In this document: piece by piece, positions 8,305-17,543 of the stretch
How the letters are laid out: each line of letters begins with the position of its first letter
How positions within the stretch are numbered: the stretch's first letter is position 1
NCBI RefSeq assembly: GCF_927798115.1
Contig: NZ_CAKMMG010000001.1
Span: 1,798,001-1,862,000 of the forward strand
Direction of reading: 5' to 3'
DNA length: 64,000 nucleotides
From: Paenibacillus auburnensis
GTDB lineage: Bacteria; Bacillota; Bacilli; Paenibacillales; Paenibacillaceae
Notes under the pieces: generated by a model
The model's database searches: none
What the model was told of the DNA's origin: nothing
The model's input: only the letters and a program-made list of their open reading frames with translations
Made by a program: the position numbers and the translations under genes

Positions 8305-9516
8305 TTATTCTCTTTTTTCCACAGGGAAGTAAGGCTTGAGTCTCATTCCTGTACCGCGGATGTAAGCATCCACTTGGAGATCAAGCTCTCCTTCAGCAAA
8401 TACGGAATTCCAGTCTTTTTTCACAGTCTTCCATAATTCCGGATGTGTGCGCTTCAGTTCGTTCCCAAAGTTAAAAATATCCGATCTCTTCTCTTGAGCG
8501 GCTTTCAAAGCCATCTTCACCTCGGAAGCGGTTTGCTCCGCAAGCTCTTTTTTAAGCTTCTCCAGCTCCTCTTCCTTACTTAAATCCACGAAACTACCGG
8601 CTTCATTGATGCTTCCTTCTTCACGGATATGGATATGAAAGACCGGCTTCCCCTCCTGTAGATCAACCTTTACTGAGGTCTTGGAATAAAATACATTGAC
8701 AGAAATATCCTTATTTCTATCCAATGAATCGATGTTTACACTGGTTTCTTCAAGTTTATCCAGCAGCCACTGAGTACCTCTGGACTCCGGACCGTTCAGC
8801 CAGCTGATCAGCTTGCCATTCTTAAAAACACCAAGCCCGCTCATAATTGATCCGGCTGGCGCCTCCGTTTGTTCAAGGCTGCTTTTTTTCTTGCCCTCTT
8901 CTGCGCTGCCAATAATCTGAATCCCGTTGATCGTAAAATCACCTTCACCGGTAATACCGTTAATGACCTCAAAAACGCCTATCCTCCGGTTTTCTCCCCA
9001 CACCCTGGACGTATTCTGCGTTTTCTTGACCAAACCTGTAGAAGGCTGGGTCTCCAAGGCAGTTAAAAGTTTAAGTACTGAAGCAGCATCAGAATTTTTG
9101 GCAATCAGCACTGTGGTATTCAACCGCAATTCATGGGAGCGTTCAAAAATGTCAAATAAATTGTTTATCCCGCTACGCGCAAGCGGTTCCCCGACAATCA
9201 TAAGCTGGGTATGGGCAAAAAACAGCTGCCGGGTCATCCGTCTTGAGGCTTTGCGCAAAGCTCCAAAAATCGTCCGGTCTGTTGATGAAATGACCATAAC
9301 AGGTGGCTGACTGCTGGATGCACCGGTAGATGGAGCCGAGGATGTCGGGTTAATAATTTGAAAAGTTACACGGTACCCATCTTCATCATCCAGTTTATCC
9401 ATTCCGATCCCGCTCACGATCGCCAGATCATTCAGTTCTCTGCTATTCCAGCAGCCGGTCAGCAGGACTGAAACGCCTAAATAAAGGGTAAGCAGCCCAA
9501 TCAGCTTAGTTCTCAT
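8305..9516 (-). CDS. Ger(x)C family germination lipoprotein
   Basis: 403 residues. An N-terminal signal peptide ends in the lipobox LLTGC (Cys at about 22), followed by WNSRELNDLAIVSGIGMD, a standard opening for GerC subunits. The C-terminal part has the usual VKMALKAAQEKRSDIFNFG segment and the LDLQVDAYIRGTGM strand. GerC is lipid-anchored on the outer face of the spore inner membrane and is needed for receptor function. Its start overlaps the end of the A-subunit gene by 11 bases, implying translational coupling. Confidence 0.93.
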   Translation of the reverse strand: MRTKLIGLLTLYLGVSVLLTGCWNSRELNDLAIVSGIGMDKLDDEDGYRVTFQIINPTSSAPSTGASSSQPPVMVISSTDRTIFGALRKASRRMTRQLFFAHTQLMIVGEPLARSGINNLFDIFERSHELRLNTTVLIAKNSDAASVLKLLTALETQPSTGLVKKTQNTSRVWGENRRIGVFEVINGITGEGDFTINGIQIIGSAEEGKKKSSLEQTEAPAGSIMSGLGVFKNGKLISWLNGPESRGTQWLLDKLEETSVNIDSLDRNKDISVNVFYSKTSVKVDLQEGKPVFHIHIREEGSINEAGSFVDLSKEEELEKLKKELAEQTASEVKMALKAAQEKRSDIFNFGNELKRTHPELWKTVKKDWNSVFAEGELDLQVDAYIRGTGMRLKPYFPVEKRE

Positions 9517-11077
9517 GAGGGTTATCCTTGCGGAGCTGGGCAGATGTTCCTGGAACAGAGCTCTTTAGGTTCACCAGCCGCCGGCGGATTTTCATGAAAT
9601 GCAGTGGGGTCCGTAAAAAGATATCCTTCTGGTCCCCTGCTGCAAAAGGGGCTACCGGAGACATATAGGGTACCCCTAAAGAACGCAGGCTGCACAGATG
9701 GGCAATCAGGATCAGCCCGGTAATCGCAATGCCGTACAGTCCCATATATGCTGACACAAAGGTGATGACGAACCGGAGCAAGCGCACGGACAGCGCCATA
9801 TTGAAAGCCGGAGTAGCGAAGCTTGAGATCCCTGTCAGCGAAACGACAATTACCATCGCAGGAGATACAATACCAGCCTGGACCGCAGCCTGTCCCAAGA
9901 CAAGCCCGCCGATAATCGAAACGGTCTGACCGATCGGAGAAGGCATGCGGATCCCGGCTTCGCGTATAATTTCAAATGTGACCTCCAGCAAAAGCACCTC
10001 GATCACCACCGGAAACGGGACCCCTTCCCGCTGTGAGGCTAAGTTGATCAGCAGCGGGGTAGGTATCATCTCCTGGTGGAAATTCAGCGCTGCGACAAAG
10101 ATGGCCGGACCAAAGAGGGAAATAAGCAGGCACATAAATCTGAGAATTCTGATCAGTGATGATACGTCATACCGCTGATAATAGTCTTCCACTGTATGAA
10201 AAAACATAAAAAAGGTGGCCGGTGCGATTAGGACAAATGGAGTTCCGTCGACAAAAAGTGCGATTCTCCCCTCCAGCAGATTTCCGGCTACACTGTCCGG
10301 CCGCTCCGTGTTAAAGATCGTCGGGAATGGTGAGTACTTGTTCTCTTCAATCAGCTGCTCAATGTACCCCGATTCCAAAATAGAGTCCACATGAATCTCT
10401 GACAGCTTCTTTCTGAATTCCTGAAGCATTGCTTCATTGGCTAAACCATGAATATGCACAATCGACACATCCGTTTTAGTTACGGCTCCAATCGTTAACG
10501 TTTCGATCCACAGATTAGGGTTTTTAATCCGTTTCCGCACCAGGGACAGATTCGTACCCAGCGATTCCGTAAAGCTGTCCTTGGGGCCGCGGATATTTAC
10601 TTGAGTTGTCGCTTCGGTAACCGCTCTTCCTTCACCACCGCTGGTACTGACACTGATGGCTTTGGTGAGACCTTGGAAAAGAATCATTGTATCACCGGAC
10701 AAAAGCCCCTCAAGGAGACTATTCTGGTCTTCAACTATCTTTTCTTTGCCTATACTTAATGCCTTCCCCTTCGCAAAAGAAAACCGTTCCAGCACAGTTG
10801 CTACGGATTCTGCCTTTTCCTGCAAGGAGTCCAATGATAGGGCATGTGTAATATAGTCCTCTACCCGCTCCATATCGATTAGACCGTTAATATAAACAGC
10901 AGCCGCATGGTTTACGTGATCAAGTGATTCATAATTACGTATGATCAGATCAGGACTGTTTCCAAGTTTACTCTGGATTTGCTTGAGGTTCTCCTCGAGA
11001 TTCTCAAGGATCGGCGGACTTTGCTCTTTGTCACTGGCCATCTCTGCTGTTTTGGATTCTTTAGTCTGTTTAGGCAT
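9506..11077 (-). CDS. GerAA-type spore germination protein A subunit
   Basis: 523 residues from the ATG at 11077, which has a near-perfect ribosome binding site (GGGGAGGTG, 6-base spacing). The longer frame starts with a GTG inside that site. A hydrophilic N-terminal domain (about 1-270) contains IRNYESLDHVNHAAAVYINGL and the ESGYIEQLIEEN segment. A membrane domain of about five helices follows, with the conserved EGRIALFVDGTPFVLIAPATFF and SQREGVPFPVVIEVLL stretches. First gene of the operon A-C-B. Germinant specificity cannot be read from the sequence. Confidence 0.93.
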   Translation of the reverse strand: MPKQTKESKTAEMASDKEQSPPILENLEENLKQIQSKLGNSPDLIIRNYESLDHVNHAAAVYINGLIDMERVEDYITHALSLDSLQEKAESVATVLERFSFAKGKALSIGKEKIVEDQNSLLEGLLSGDTMILFQGLTKAISVSTSGGEGRAVTEATTQVNIRGPKDSFTESLGTNLSLVRKRIKNPNLWIETLTIGAVTKTDVSIVHIHGLANEAMLQEFRKKLSEIHVDSILESGYIEQLIEENKYSPFPTIFNTERPDSVAGNLLEGRIALFVDGTPFVLIAPATFFMFFHTVEDYYQRYDVSSLIRILRFMCLLISLFGPAIFVAALNFHQEMIPTPLLINLASQREGVPFPVVIEVLLLEVTFEIIREAGIRMPSPIGQTVSIIGGLVLGQAAVQAGIVSPAMVIVVSLTGISSFATPAFNMALSVRLLRFVITFVSAYMGLYGIAITGLILIAHLCSLRSLGVPYMSPVAPFAAGDQKDIFLRTPLHFMKIRRRLVNLKSSVPGTSAQLRKDNPHEN

Positions 11078-11156
11078 CCTCAGCACCTCCCCTCTTACTA
11101 TTCGCCCCTGAAACTTTTTTTATGCAGCTTATGGAATATGGGATACGTGCGGAGGC

Positions 11157-11203
11157 AAGAAAAAAAGACTGTCCGTTTGTAGAGTAATCTACAAGCGGCA
11201 GCC
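11157..11203 (-). terminator. Terminator after the FNR gene
   Basis: Hairpin with TTTGTAGA/TCTACAAG as its core at 11174-11196, extended by CCG/CGG pairs. On the minus strand it is followed by a run of seven T. It ends the Fur-box operon. Confidence 0.8.
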
Positions 11204-11253
11204 CTTAAATGTCCTGCGGGTAATTGAGCGCTATAGTGCGGAAGAATAACTAG

Positions 11254-12294
11254 TTAGTGCTCGTCGGTTACACCGAGAGCCTTATTCTTCTCTTTGAACC
11301 GGTCATTATGCGAGGACACATACGCCGCCTTGGGCGCATCAGGGTCCATGTACAGTTTGGCGCTGTTGAGTGCCAGAACCGCATCAGTGAACGTGCCGGC
11401 GATCAGCCTGACCTTACTGCTGTAATCAACGAAATCACCGGCGGCAAAAATGCCCGGCAGATTCGTTTCCAGTCTTTCGCTGACATTGGCACACCAGTCA
11501 CCCATATCAAGTCCCCATTCGCGCAGCGGACCGAAGTCGCTTTTCAGGCCGTGGTTTACAATCACTGCATCGACTGCAAATTGCTCCGTTTCACCAGATT
11601 CGACATGGCTGATGGTCACCCGGTCAATGGTCTCACCGTTATTGCTGTGCAGCTGGCTCACCGCATACGGCACACGCACTTCAACCGATGAGGCCTTCAT
11701 GCGGGCAATATTCTTCTCATGTCCGCCGAACTGCTCTCTCCGGTGGACAATAGTGACACTGGCGGCAACCCCCTCCAGCTCATTCGCCCAGTCCACTGCC
11801 GAATCGCCTCCGCCTGAGATCAATACATGCTTGCCGCGGAACGGCTCCAGCTCCTGCACGGTATAGTGCAGGTTAGTCACCTCGTAACGGTCCGCTCCCT
11901 CGATCTCCAGTTTGGCCATCTGCAGGATGCCATAGCCAATCGCCAGAATGACGGTCCGGGTCCAGTGTAGTTCCCCGGTTGAAGATGTCAAAATATACGT
12001 CCCGTCCTCCTGGCGCTCCTGACGGGTAATCTGCTGCCCAAGCACAATCGTCGGATCAAAGGTTCGGGCCTGCTGCTCAAGCTGCTTGATTAATTGACCG
12101 CAGAGGGTCGGTGTGATTCCTCCCACGTCCCAGATCATCTTCTCAGGATAAATCAGCATTCTTCCGCCCAGCTCATCCTTCGCTTCAATCAGCTTCGTTT
12201 TCAAATCTCTCATGCCGCTATAAAAAGCTGTATACATGCCTGCGGGACCCCCGCCAATAATCGTCACATCGTATAATTCCAGTTGATCACTCAT
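11254..12294 (-). CDS. Thioredoxin-reductase-like ferredoxin/flavodoxin-NADP+ reductase
   Basis: 346 residues, the length of the YumC-type FNR. The FAD-binding [16 protein letters not shown] lies near residues 14-29 and the NADPH-binding [13 protein letters not shown] near 160-172; a C-terminal [11 protein letters not shown] contacts FAD. The CxxC redox pair of true thioredoxin reductases is missing (the spot reads DSAVDW), which marks it as an FNR that moves electrons between NADPH and ferredoxin or flavodoxin. It begins 41 bases after the second siderophore permease with a GGAGGGG site and no terminator between, so it is probably iron-regulated and may supply electrons for iron release. Confidence 0.88.
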   Translation of the reverse strand: MSDQLELYDVTIIGGGPAGMYTAFYSGMRDLKTKLIEAKDELGGRMLIYPEKMIWDVGGITPTLCGQLIKQLEQQARTFDPTIVLGQQITRQERQEDGTYILTSSTGELHWTRTVILAIGYGILQMAKLEIEGADRYEVTNLHYTVQELEPFRGKHVLISGGGDSAVDWANELEGVAASVTIVHRREQFGGHEKNIARMKASSVEVRVPYAVSQLHSNNGETIDRVTISHVESGETEQFAVDAVIVNHGLKSDFGPLREWGLDMGDWCANVSERLETNLPGIFAAGDFVDYSSKVRLIAGTFTDAVLALNSAKLYMDPDAPKAAYVSSHNDRFKEKNKALGVTDEH

Positions 12295-12335
12295 TTTGTC
12301 CCCTCCGGTTTGGTAATTTAAGCATTCTTATTGTG

Positions 12336-13370
12336 TCAAGACTTCGTACGCGCCAGCAGATAGAGAAAATACGGTGCTCCAATCACTGCTACTACAATTC
12401 CTGTAGGAATCTCAGACGGCTGAAGTATCCAGCGGCCGATGGTATCGGCCGTAATGACAAGCAGTGCACCAAGCAGCGCTGAAGCGGGAAGCATCAGCTG
12501 ATGTTTAGGTCCGACCAGACGCCTGGCCAAATGTGGCCCGACCAGGCCCACGAAACCGATTCCGCCGCTGACCGCTACACTCGCCGCTGCCAGGCCAACC
12601 GCTGCCGCGAGCAGCCGGAACTGCTCCTTGTTCACGGCAGCTCCAAGGCCCGTCGCCGTCTGCCCGCCTAAGCTAAGCACGTTCATTACCCGTGCCTTAT
12701 ATATGACATATGGCAACAGAACTATAATCCAGGGCAGCAGGGACAGCACAAATTTCCAGCTGGTCCCCCAGATGCTGCCCGCCAGCCAAGTTGCGACAAA
12801 CTGATATTTCTCGGGATCGAGGCGGAGTGTCAATACGATCATCGCTGCGCTAATTCCGGCGGCGACCGCGACACCCGTCAAGAGCAGGCGGATCGGAGGT
12901 ATCCCCTCATGCCGCTTATAGGAGAGCAGATAGATCATCGCTGCGGTAAATCCGGCACCGGCAAAGGCAACAACCGGCAGTAAAAATACAGGAGCCGCGC
13001 TGGTCGAGGGATAAAACGAAACCATCAGCATCACCATCAGGCCCGCTCCCGCGTTGATGCCGAGAATGCCTGGATCAGCCAGATCGTTGCGGAACACACT
13101 TTGCATCACGGCGCCTGAAACAGCTAAGGCCGCCCCAATGAGCAGAGAGATAACGATGCGCGGCAGCCGGAAGTCGAACAGAATTAATTCCTGTTTGGCC
13201 GTCCCCTTACCGAGCATTGTATTCAGCAGCTCCTGCGGGGTCAGGAGTATGTAACCTGTATTCATGCTTATAATGAAGGCGGTGATAATCAGTACGGCAA
13301 TCACAGCCAGGAGGGTCATTCCCCGTCTGCGTCTGGCTGATTCGTAGGACTGTACAGTTGTTCTAGACAT
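12336..13370 (-). CDS. FecCD family iron-siderophore ABC permease (second subunit)
   Basis: 344 residues with about ten TM helices. Family marks include GAALAVSGAVMQSVFRNDLADPGILGINAGAG near residues 78-110 and GGIGFVGLVGPHLARRLVG near 270-290, the ATPase-coupling EAA-like loop. Half of a heteromeric importer permease together with the gene 2 bases upstream. The ATPase and binding protein are not in this cluster. Confidence 0.92.
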   Translation of the reverse strand: MSRTTVQSYESARRRRGMTLLAVIAVLIITAFIISMNTGYILLTPQELLNTMLGKGTAKQELILFDFRLPRIVISLLIGAALAVSGAVMQSVFRNDLADPGILGINAGAGLMVMLMVSFYPSTSAAPVFLLPVVAFAGAGFTAAMIYLLSYKRHEGIPPIRLLLTGVAVAAGISAAMIVLTLRLDPEKYQFVATWLAGSIWGTSWKFVLSLLPWIIVLLPYVIYKARVMNVLSLGGQTATGLGAAVNKEQFRLLAAAVGLAAASVAVSGGIGFVGLVGPHLARRLVGPKHQLMLPASALLGALLVITADTIGRWILQPSEIPTGIVVAVIGAPYFLYLLARTKS

Positions 13371-13372
13371 TA

Positions 13373-14440
13373 CTACAGCTCCCTTCTTTCCTTACGGGCC
13401 AGATACAGAAAGAAAGGCACGCCGATCAGTGCGATAATGGCACCAAACGGGGTCTCCTGCCCAGGAACAATCATTCTGGCTGTAAGGTCAGCGGAGACCG
13501 CAAGCAGGCTGCCGAGAACCGCCGAGCAGGGAATAATCCACTTGTAATCCACACCGACAAGATAGCGTGTCAGATGGGGGATGATCAATCCTATGAACCC
13601 TACCGCACCTACTACAGACACAGACGAGCCGGCAAGAATCAGTACAATGAGGGCTCCGGCCAGTTTAACCAACCCCGTACGCTGCCCGAGACCTTTGGCA
13701 ATGTCCTCGCCCAGGCTGAGCATTGTAATGGAGCGGGATAAGATGAACGCGCAGATGAGTGCTCCGGCAAACCACGGAAACATGATCTGGAGCTGGAACC
13801 ATTTCGTCCCGGCTACACCCCCCGCATACCAGAAGGCCAAATCTTGTCCAATGTTAAAATATAGTGCCACACCTTCGCTGAGCGCGGAGAGCAGCGCACT
13901 GAATGCCGCGCCGGCCAGTACCAGACGGGCAGGTGTAAGTCCGCCTGTGGACAAGGAGCCTATGCCGTAGACAATCCCCGCTCCCATGCCAGCTCCAATA
14001 AATGAATATAGAATCAGATACATAAATGACAGATGCGGAAAAAAGGCAAAACAGACCGCCAGAGCAAAGCCTGCCCCGGAGTTAATCCCCATAAGGCCCG
14101 AATCCGCAAGGGGGTTGCGGGTCATCCCTTGCATAATGGCCCCTGCGACCGCAAAGCTTGCACCAACCATCACGGCGCCAAGTACCCGCGGCAGCCGTAG
14201 CTCGCGGATAATCTGATGATCCGTCAGATCCGGATTAAAATGGAATACAGCGGTCCATACCACAGACAGCTTAATATCCGCTGCTCCAAACGACACGGAG
14301 ACCGCAACGCCAAATGCTAAAGCAATCAAACCGCCGACCAGGATCAGCGTTGCCGCCCACGGGCGTGAACGAAACTTCACCGGATCCGCAGCCCGGAACT
14401 GGCCATTGCTGGCCGTTGCCTGGTGATTCATGAATCCCAC
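13373..14440 (-). CDS. FecCD family iron-siderophore ABC permease (first subunit)
   Basis: 355 residues, about ten TM helices after a hydrophilic N-terminus of about 28 residues. It has GASFAVAGAIMQGMTRNPLADSGLMGINSGAG near residues 97-130 and GAVGFIGLIIPHLTRYLVG near 278-296. It probably pairs with the next gene as the membrane part of a ferric siderophore importer. The start could be the GTG at 14440 or the ATG at 14431; neither ribosome binding site is clearly better. A Fur box lies 16-30 bases upstream of the GTG. Confidence 0.92.
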   Translation of the reverse strand: MGFMNHQATASNGQFRAADPVKFRSRPWAATLILVGGLIALAFGVAVSVSFGAADIKLSVVWTAVFHFNPDLTDHQIIRELRLPRVLGAVMVGASFAVAGAIMQGMTRNPLADSGLMGINSGAGFALAVCFAFFPHLSFMYLILYSFIGAGMGAGIVYGIGSLSTGGLTPARLVLAGAAFSALLSALSEGVALYFNIGQDLAFWYAGGVAGTKWFQLQIMFPWFAGALICAFILSRSITMLSLGEDIAKGLGQRTGLVKLAGALIVLILAGSSVSVVGAVGFIGLIIPHLTRYLVGVDYKWIIPCSAVLGSLLAVSADLTARMIVPGQETPFGAIIALIGVPFFLYLARKERREL

Positions 14441-14455
14441 CCATTCCTTTGAAAT

Positions 14456-14470
14456 TGATTCTCATTATCA
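14456..14470 (-). promoter_or_regulatory. Fur box of the siderophore permease operon
   Basis: Read on the minus strand the site is TGATAATGAGAATCA, matching the 7-1-7 Fur consensus TGATAATnATTATCA at 12 of 14 positions. It sits just upstream of the first permease start. It implies repression by Fur-Fe2+; a Fur gene lies at 43239-43706 in this window. Confidence 0.8.
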
Positions 14471-14571
14471 TTGTAATATTGTAAAGGAGAATGGCATGGT
14501 TTGGCAATGGACAAATCTGCTTGGGAAGCACACGAACTCTATTGCCCCCTCATTGCTGAAACTGTATACAC

Positions 14572-14610
14572 AAAAAAAACGGTACTCTCTAGTAAAATAG
14601 AGAAGTACCG
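14572..14610 (-). terminator. Terminator of the 14633-14944 gene
   Basis: CGGTACT/AGTACCG stem with inner TCTA/TAGA pairing. On the minus strand it is followed by eight T. Confidence 0.85.
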
Positions 14611-14632
14611 GGGATGTTTTAGGTCATCTGAT

Positions 14633-14944
14633 TTAAATATTTTGCAGGGTGGCGCCGAATATTTTGCGGATCATTCCCTGCATTTTGCCGATGTGCGGGA
14701 CAAAGGGACTTTTATCATATACATAATTAGACTGGGTCACCAGCTGTGAATAGACCAGAAACAATAGCGCCGCCAGTTCTCTGTCGATCTGCTCTTCATG
14801 CTCAATCAGCACAAAAGCATCATCAAGCACTGTATACAGCTGGACAAAAGCAGGTTCGTTAATGATTTTCCGGCGCAGAGATTCGATGATTTCGGTTGCA
14901 AGTGTATCTATGATGATTGTGATTGCATGGATCTTCTCATTCAT
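14633..14944 (-). CDS. Unknown 103-residue helical protein
   Basis: I do not recognise this protein. The ATG at 14944 has an AGGAGGA site 7 bases upstream; the open frame begins with a TTG two codons earlier. The sequence looks all-helical and cytoplasmic, with no signal peptide, cysteine or TM helix. It has an acidic middle (VLIEHEEQIDREL) and a basic C-terminus (KMQGMIRKIFG). A good start site and its own terminator support it being real. Confidence 0.65.
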   Translation of the reverse strand: MNEKIHAITIIIDTLATEIIESLRRKIINEPAFVQLYTVLDDAFVLIEHEEQIDRELAALLFLVYSQLVTQSNYVYDKSPFVPHIGKMQGMIRKIFGATLQNI

Positions 14945-15052
14945 CCGCAAATCCTCCTGCTGCGATAAAGTAGATGAAGACTACTACAATCTTATGTTCG
15001 CTGTGGCATTAACAGACCAGCCGGTAATTCCGCTGCATTCTCAGGCTATGAT

Positions 15053-15274
15053 TTATCTTGTATATTCATCATATTCTTCCCGGCCGTTCAGCTTGTTGTA
15101 CATATACTCGTCATTCTTCAATTTATAGATTTGCCCCATGCCGCCAAACACGAACAATAATACAATGATTAAAGAATACGCGTAGGTAAACTTACCGAAA
15201 TAAAAGCAGCCCACGATAGAAACAATCAGCAGCAGCAGCAGTCCGATTCCGATTCTGGACAGTATTTTTCTCAT
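15053..15274 (-). CDS. Small two-TM membrane protein
   Basis: 73 residues with two adjacent hydrophobic helices (about 7-27 and 32-48) and a charged, Tyr-rich tail (NDEYMYNKLNGREEYDEY). The ATG is preceded by GGGGAG. No recognised family. Confidence 0.6.
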   Translation of the reverse strand: MRKILSRIGIGLLLLLIVSIVGCFYFGKFTYAYSLIIVLLFVFGGMGQIYKLKNDEYMYNKLNGREEYDEYTR

Positions 15275-15429
15275 CGCTCAATCTCCCCATCTATTATTTT
15301 TTATAACAATACCATTATCCGATGAAGAAGAATGTCGAATATTGAAAGAGATAGCTAAGCGAATAATAGCCGTTTCTGCCGCTGTACACTGCTTCTAATG
15401 ATGATAGACTACCTAGATCCTTTAGGTTC

Positions 15430-15457
15430 TTGCAATATCCAAGTTATGTAATATACT
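15430..15457 (+). promoter_or_regulatory. Predicted sigma-A promoter of the GNAT/aldo-keto reductase pair
   Basis: TTGCAA at 15430-15435 and TATACT at 15452-15457 with a 16-base spacer, 35 bases before the start at 15492. Confidence 0.55.
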
Positions 15458-15491
15458 CTACTGAAAAGACAATAAAAGCGGAGGACTTAAC

Positions 15492-16049
15492 ATGCAGCCT
15501 GTATTCGAAACTGAAAGATTACGATTACGACCGTTTGAATTAACTGATGCCCGCACTGTGCAGGAATTAGCCGGTGATCTTGCGGTGGCGAGAACAACCC
15601 TATCTATCCCCCATCCTTACACGCTCGAAGCGGCAGAGCAATGGCTGACAGCATGCATTGGCAGAAAAGATGAGGGCGACGGTTATCCTTGGGCGATGGT
15701 AATTAAGGACAGCAACCAGTTGATCGGCTGCATGAGCCTGAATATTACCCGGCCGCATAATCACGGCGAGCTTGGCTACTGGATCGGACCACCTTATTGG
15801 AGAAATGGGTATGCTTCTGAAGCGGCACAGCGCCTGGTCCGGTACGGATTTGAGGACCTGCATTTAAATAAAATCTGGGCAGCGGCCTTGTCCAATAACC
15901 AGGCTTCCTGGAACGTGATGAGAAAAACCGGCATGGCGCTCGAAGGGGAATTTAAACAGCACATCCTTAAATGGGGCCAATACGAGGATGTTGTCTTTTA
16001 CGGAATGACCAAAGGAGATTATGAGCAGTTGACCAAGCAAACAATCTAA
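15492..16049 (+). CDS. RimJ/RimL-type GNAT N-acetyltransferase
   Basis: 185 residues covering one complete GNAT domain. The opening FETERLRLRPFELTDARTV, the ELGYWIGPPYWRNGYASEAAQRLV acetyl-CoA-binding region (about residues 95-118) and the NKIWAAALSNNQASWNVMRKTGM segment are typical of the RimJ/RimL group that acetylates protein N-termini or small amines. Target unknown. It has a GGAGGACTT site and is followed after 17 bases by an aldo/keto reductase, so they form an operon. Confidence 0.9.
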   Translation: MQPVFETERLRLRPFELTDARTVQELAGDLAVARTTLSIPHPYTLEAAEQWLTACIGRKDEGDGYPWAMVIKDSNQLIGCMSLNITRPHNHGELGYWIGPPYWRNGYASEAAQRLVRYGFEDLHLNKIWAAALSNNQASWNVMRKTGMALEGEFKQHILKWGQYEDVVFYGMTKGDYEQLTKQTI

Positions 16050-16066
16050 CGGGGAGCGGATTATTA

Positions 16067-17002
16067 ATGAATAGAAGACAGTATGGCAATACAGGGAAAT
16101 CCGTATCCGAGATCGGCTTCGGTGCATGGCAGCTCGGCAACAGTCAAGATTGGGAGACTATGTCTGAGACTGCAGCCATTGAGCTGATCCATGAGGCGTT
16201 GGAGCGTGGAATGAACTTTTTTGACACCGCTCCCAATTATGGCCTGGGCACAAGCGAAGAGCTGCTTGGCAAAGCCCTGGCCGGCAAACGCAGCAGCGCT
16301 GTCCTTAACACGAAATTCGGCCATGCGGCAGACGGCCAGACTAATTATAGTACAGATCAGATTATACGGTCCGTTGAAGGCAGCCTGAAGCGTCTGCAGA
16401 CCGACTATGTGGATTCCGTGCTGATTCATAATCCGCCGTTCGAGATGCTGGACGGGAAATACGGGCACTATGAAGTACTGGAAAAGCTCAAGGTTGCGGG
16501 CAAAATTCTTACTTACGGCGTTTCGGTCGATACTGTCCCGGAGATGCTGGAGGTCATCAAACATACAAATATCGGCGTAATGGAAGTAATGTTCAATATT
16601 TTTTATCAGGACACGGCCGAAGCCTTCAAGCTCGCCCAAGAGAATAATATCGCCCTTATAATCAAAGTCCCGCTGGACTCCGGCTGGCTCTCCGGTAAAT
16701 ACAACAGTCAGAGCACTTTTTCGGGAGTCCGCAGCCGATGGTCACCGGAAATTATCCGCAAGCGTGCAGCCCTGCTGGAACAAATCAGGTTCATTACCAA
16801 TGAAGAGACAACGATGACGATGGCGGCGCTGAGATTCATTCTTGCCTACCCGGAAGTGACCACCGTAATCCCAGGGGTCAGAAACAGCACTCAACTGGCT
16901 GAGAATATCGCAGCAAGTGATGGAGCGATGCCGTGGGAGCAGGTGAAGAAGCTGCAAGAGCTGTGGGAGCAGGAGATCCGGGGGCTGGAGCTGGGCTGGT
17001 GA
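16067..17002 (+). CDS. Aldo/keto reductase
   Basis: 311 residues, the normal length of the NADPH-dependent TIM-barrel family. Family features are GFGAWQLG near residue 18, the catalytic Asp/Tyr region MNFFDTAPNYGLGTSEELLGKAL (Asp about 53, Tyr about 58), the Lys in LNTKFGHA (about 84) and the His in DSVLIHNPPF (about 124). It reduces carbonyl compounds; substrate unknown. Second gene of an operon with the GNAT protein and closed by a strong terminator. Confidence 0.9.
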   Translation: MNRRQYGNTGKSVSEIGFGAWQLGNSQDWETMSETAAIELIHEALERGMNFFDTAPNYGLGTSEELLGKALAGKRSSAVLNTKFGHAADGQTNYSTDQIIRSVEGSLKRLQTDYVDSVLIHNPPFEMLDGKYGHYEVLEKLKVAGKILTYGVSVDTVPEMLEVIKHTNIGVMEVMFNIFYQDTAEAFKLAQENNIALIIKVPLDSGWLSGKYNSQSTFSGVRSRWSPEIIRKRAALLEQIRFITNEETTMTMAALRFILAYPEVTTVIPGVRNSTQLAENIAASDGAMPWEQVKKLQELWEQEIRGLELGW

Positions 17003-17094
17003 AGAGAGCATAAATAATGAGGCTCATTGTTCAAACTCTGCAAAGTTTTCTACCTACTCTCCTATTGCTTACACCCGTAAGATGGACTTTGAAA

Positions 17095-17128
17095 ACAAAT
17101 GACCCTCCTACGGGTCATTTGTTTTTTA
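17095..17128 (+). terminator. Rho-independent terminator after the aldo/keto reductase gene
   Basis: AACAAATGACCC pairs with GGGTCATTTGTT around a short loop and is followed by T6. Confidence 0.9.
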
Positions 17129-17270
17129 TCAAAATAACAGTGGAAGCGTTCATGAATAACAAGACAAGAGAACGTGCAAGGAGTTCAAGTACTGAGACTC
17201 TTTTCGAGTTATGAAAAAGCATCGGGCATTAATAAACCTCGAAGGAGCATCCCCTCAAGGTCTTTGTAGA

Positions 17271-17540
17271 TTACTTACTGGCGCTGTAGTGCTTCAACAA
17301 CTTCGAGGCAATTTCTTCTGCCATAATGGCAAACGAATCACCAGACATGCCAATCAATTTTTCTAGTTCGCTCCAAAAATGACGACTCAATGCATGATCG
17401 AAATCAAGTACAACAGTCTTTACGAAGGGAACTTTATAAACTTGGTTGGGCAGTCGTTGTTCATAGTTGAACATCATTGTTACCAAATGTAGTGCCTCTT
17501 CAAAATGCTTTTTATCCTTTATAAATTTGTTCTGAATCAC
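17271..17540 (-). CDS. Unknown 89-residue protein downstream of the phosphatase
   Basis: No family recognised. GTG start with GGGAGG 7 bases upstream, inside the end of the phosphatase gene, which stops 3 bases before it, so it is probably translated from the same mRNA. The protein is soluble and helical, rich in His/Phe/Lys, with no cysteine. Confidence 0.6.
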   Translation of the reverse strand: MIQNKFIKDKKHFEEALHLVTMMFNYEQRLPNQVYKVPFVKTVVLDFDHALSRHFWSELEKLIGMSGDSFAIMAEEIASKLLKHYSASK

Positions 17541-17543
17541 TCA

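Noticed and set aside
14501..14749. Plus-strand frame upstream of the siderophore permeases
   Set aside because: It crosses a terminator and overlaps the 3' end of a supported minus-strand gene, with no start signal.
17017..17214. 65-residue plus-strand frame after the aldo/keto reductase gene
   Set aside because: It runs through a strong Rho-independent terminator, so it is not a plausible gene.
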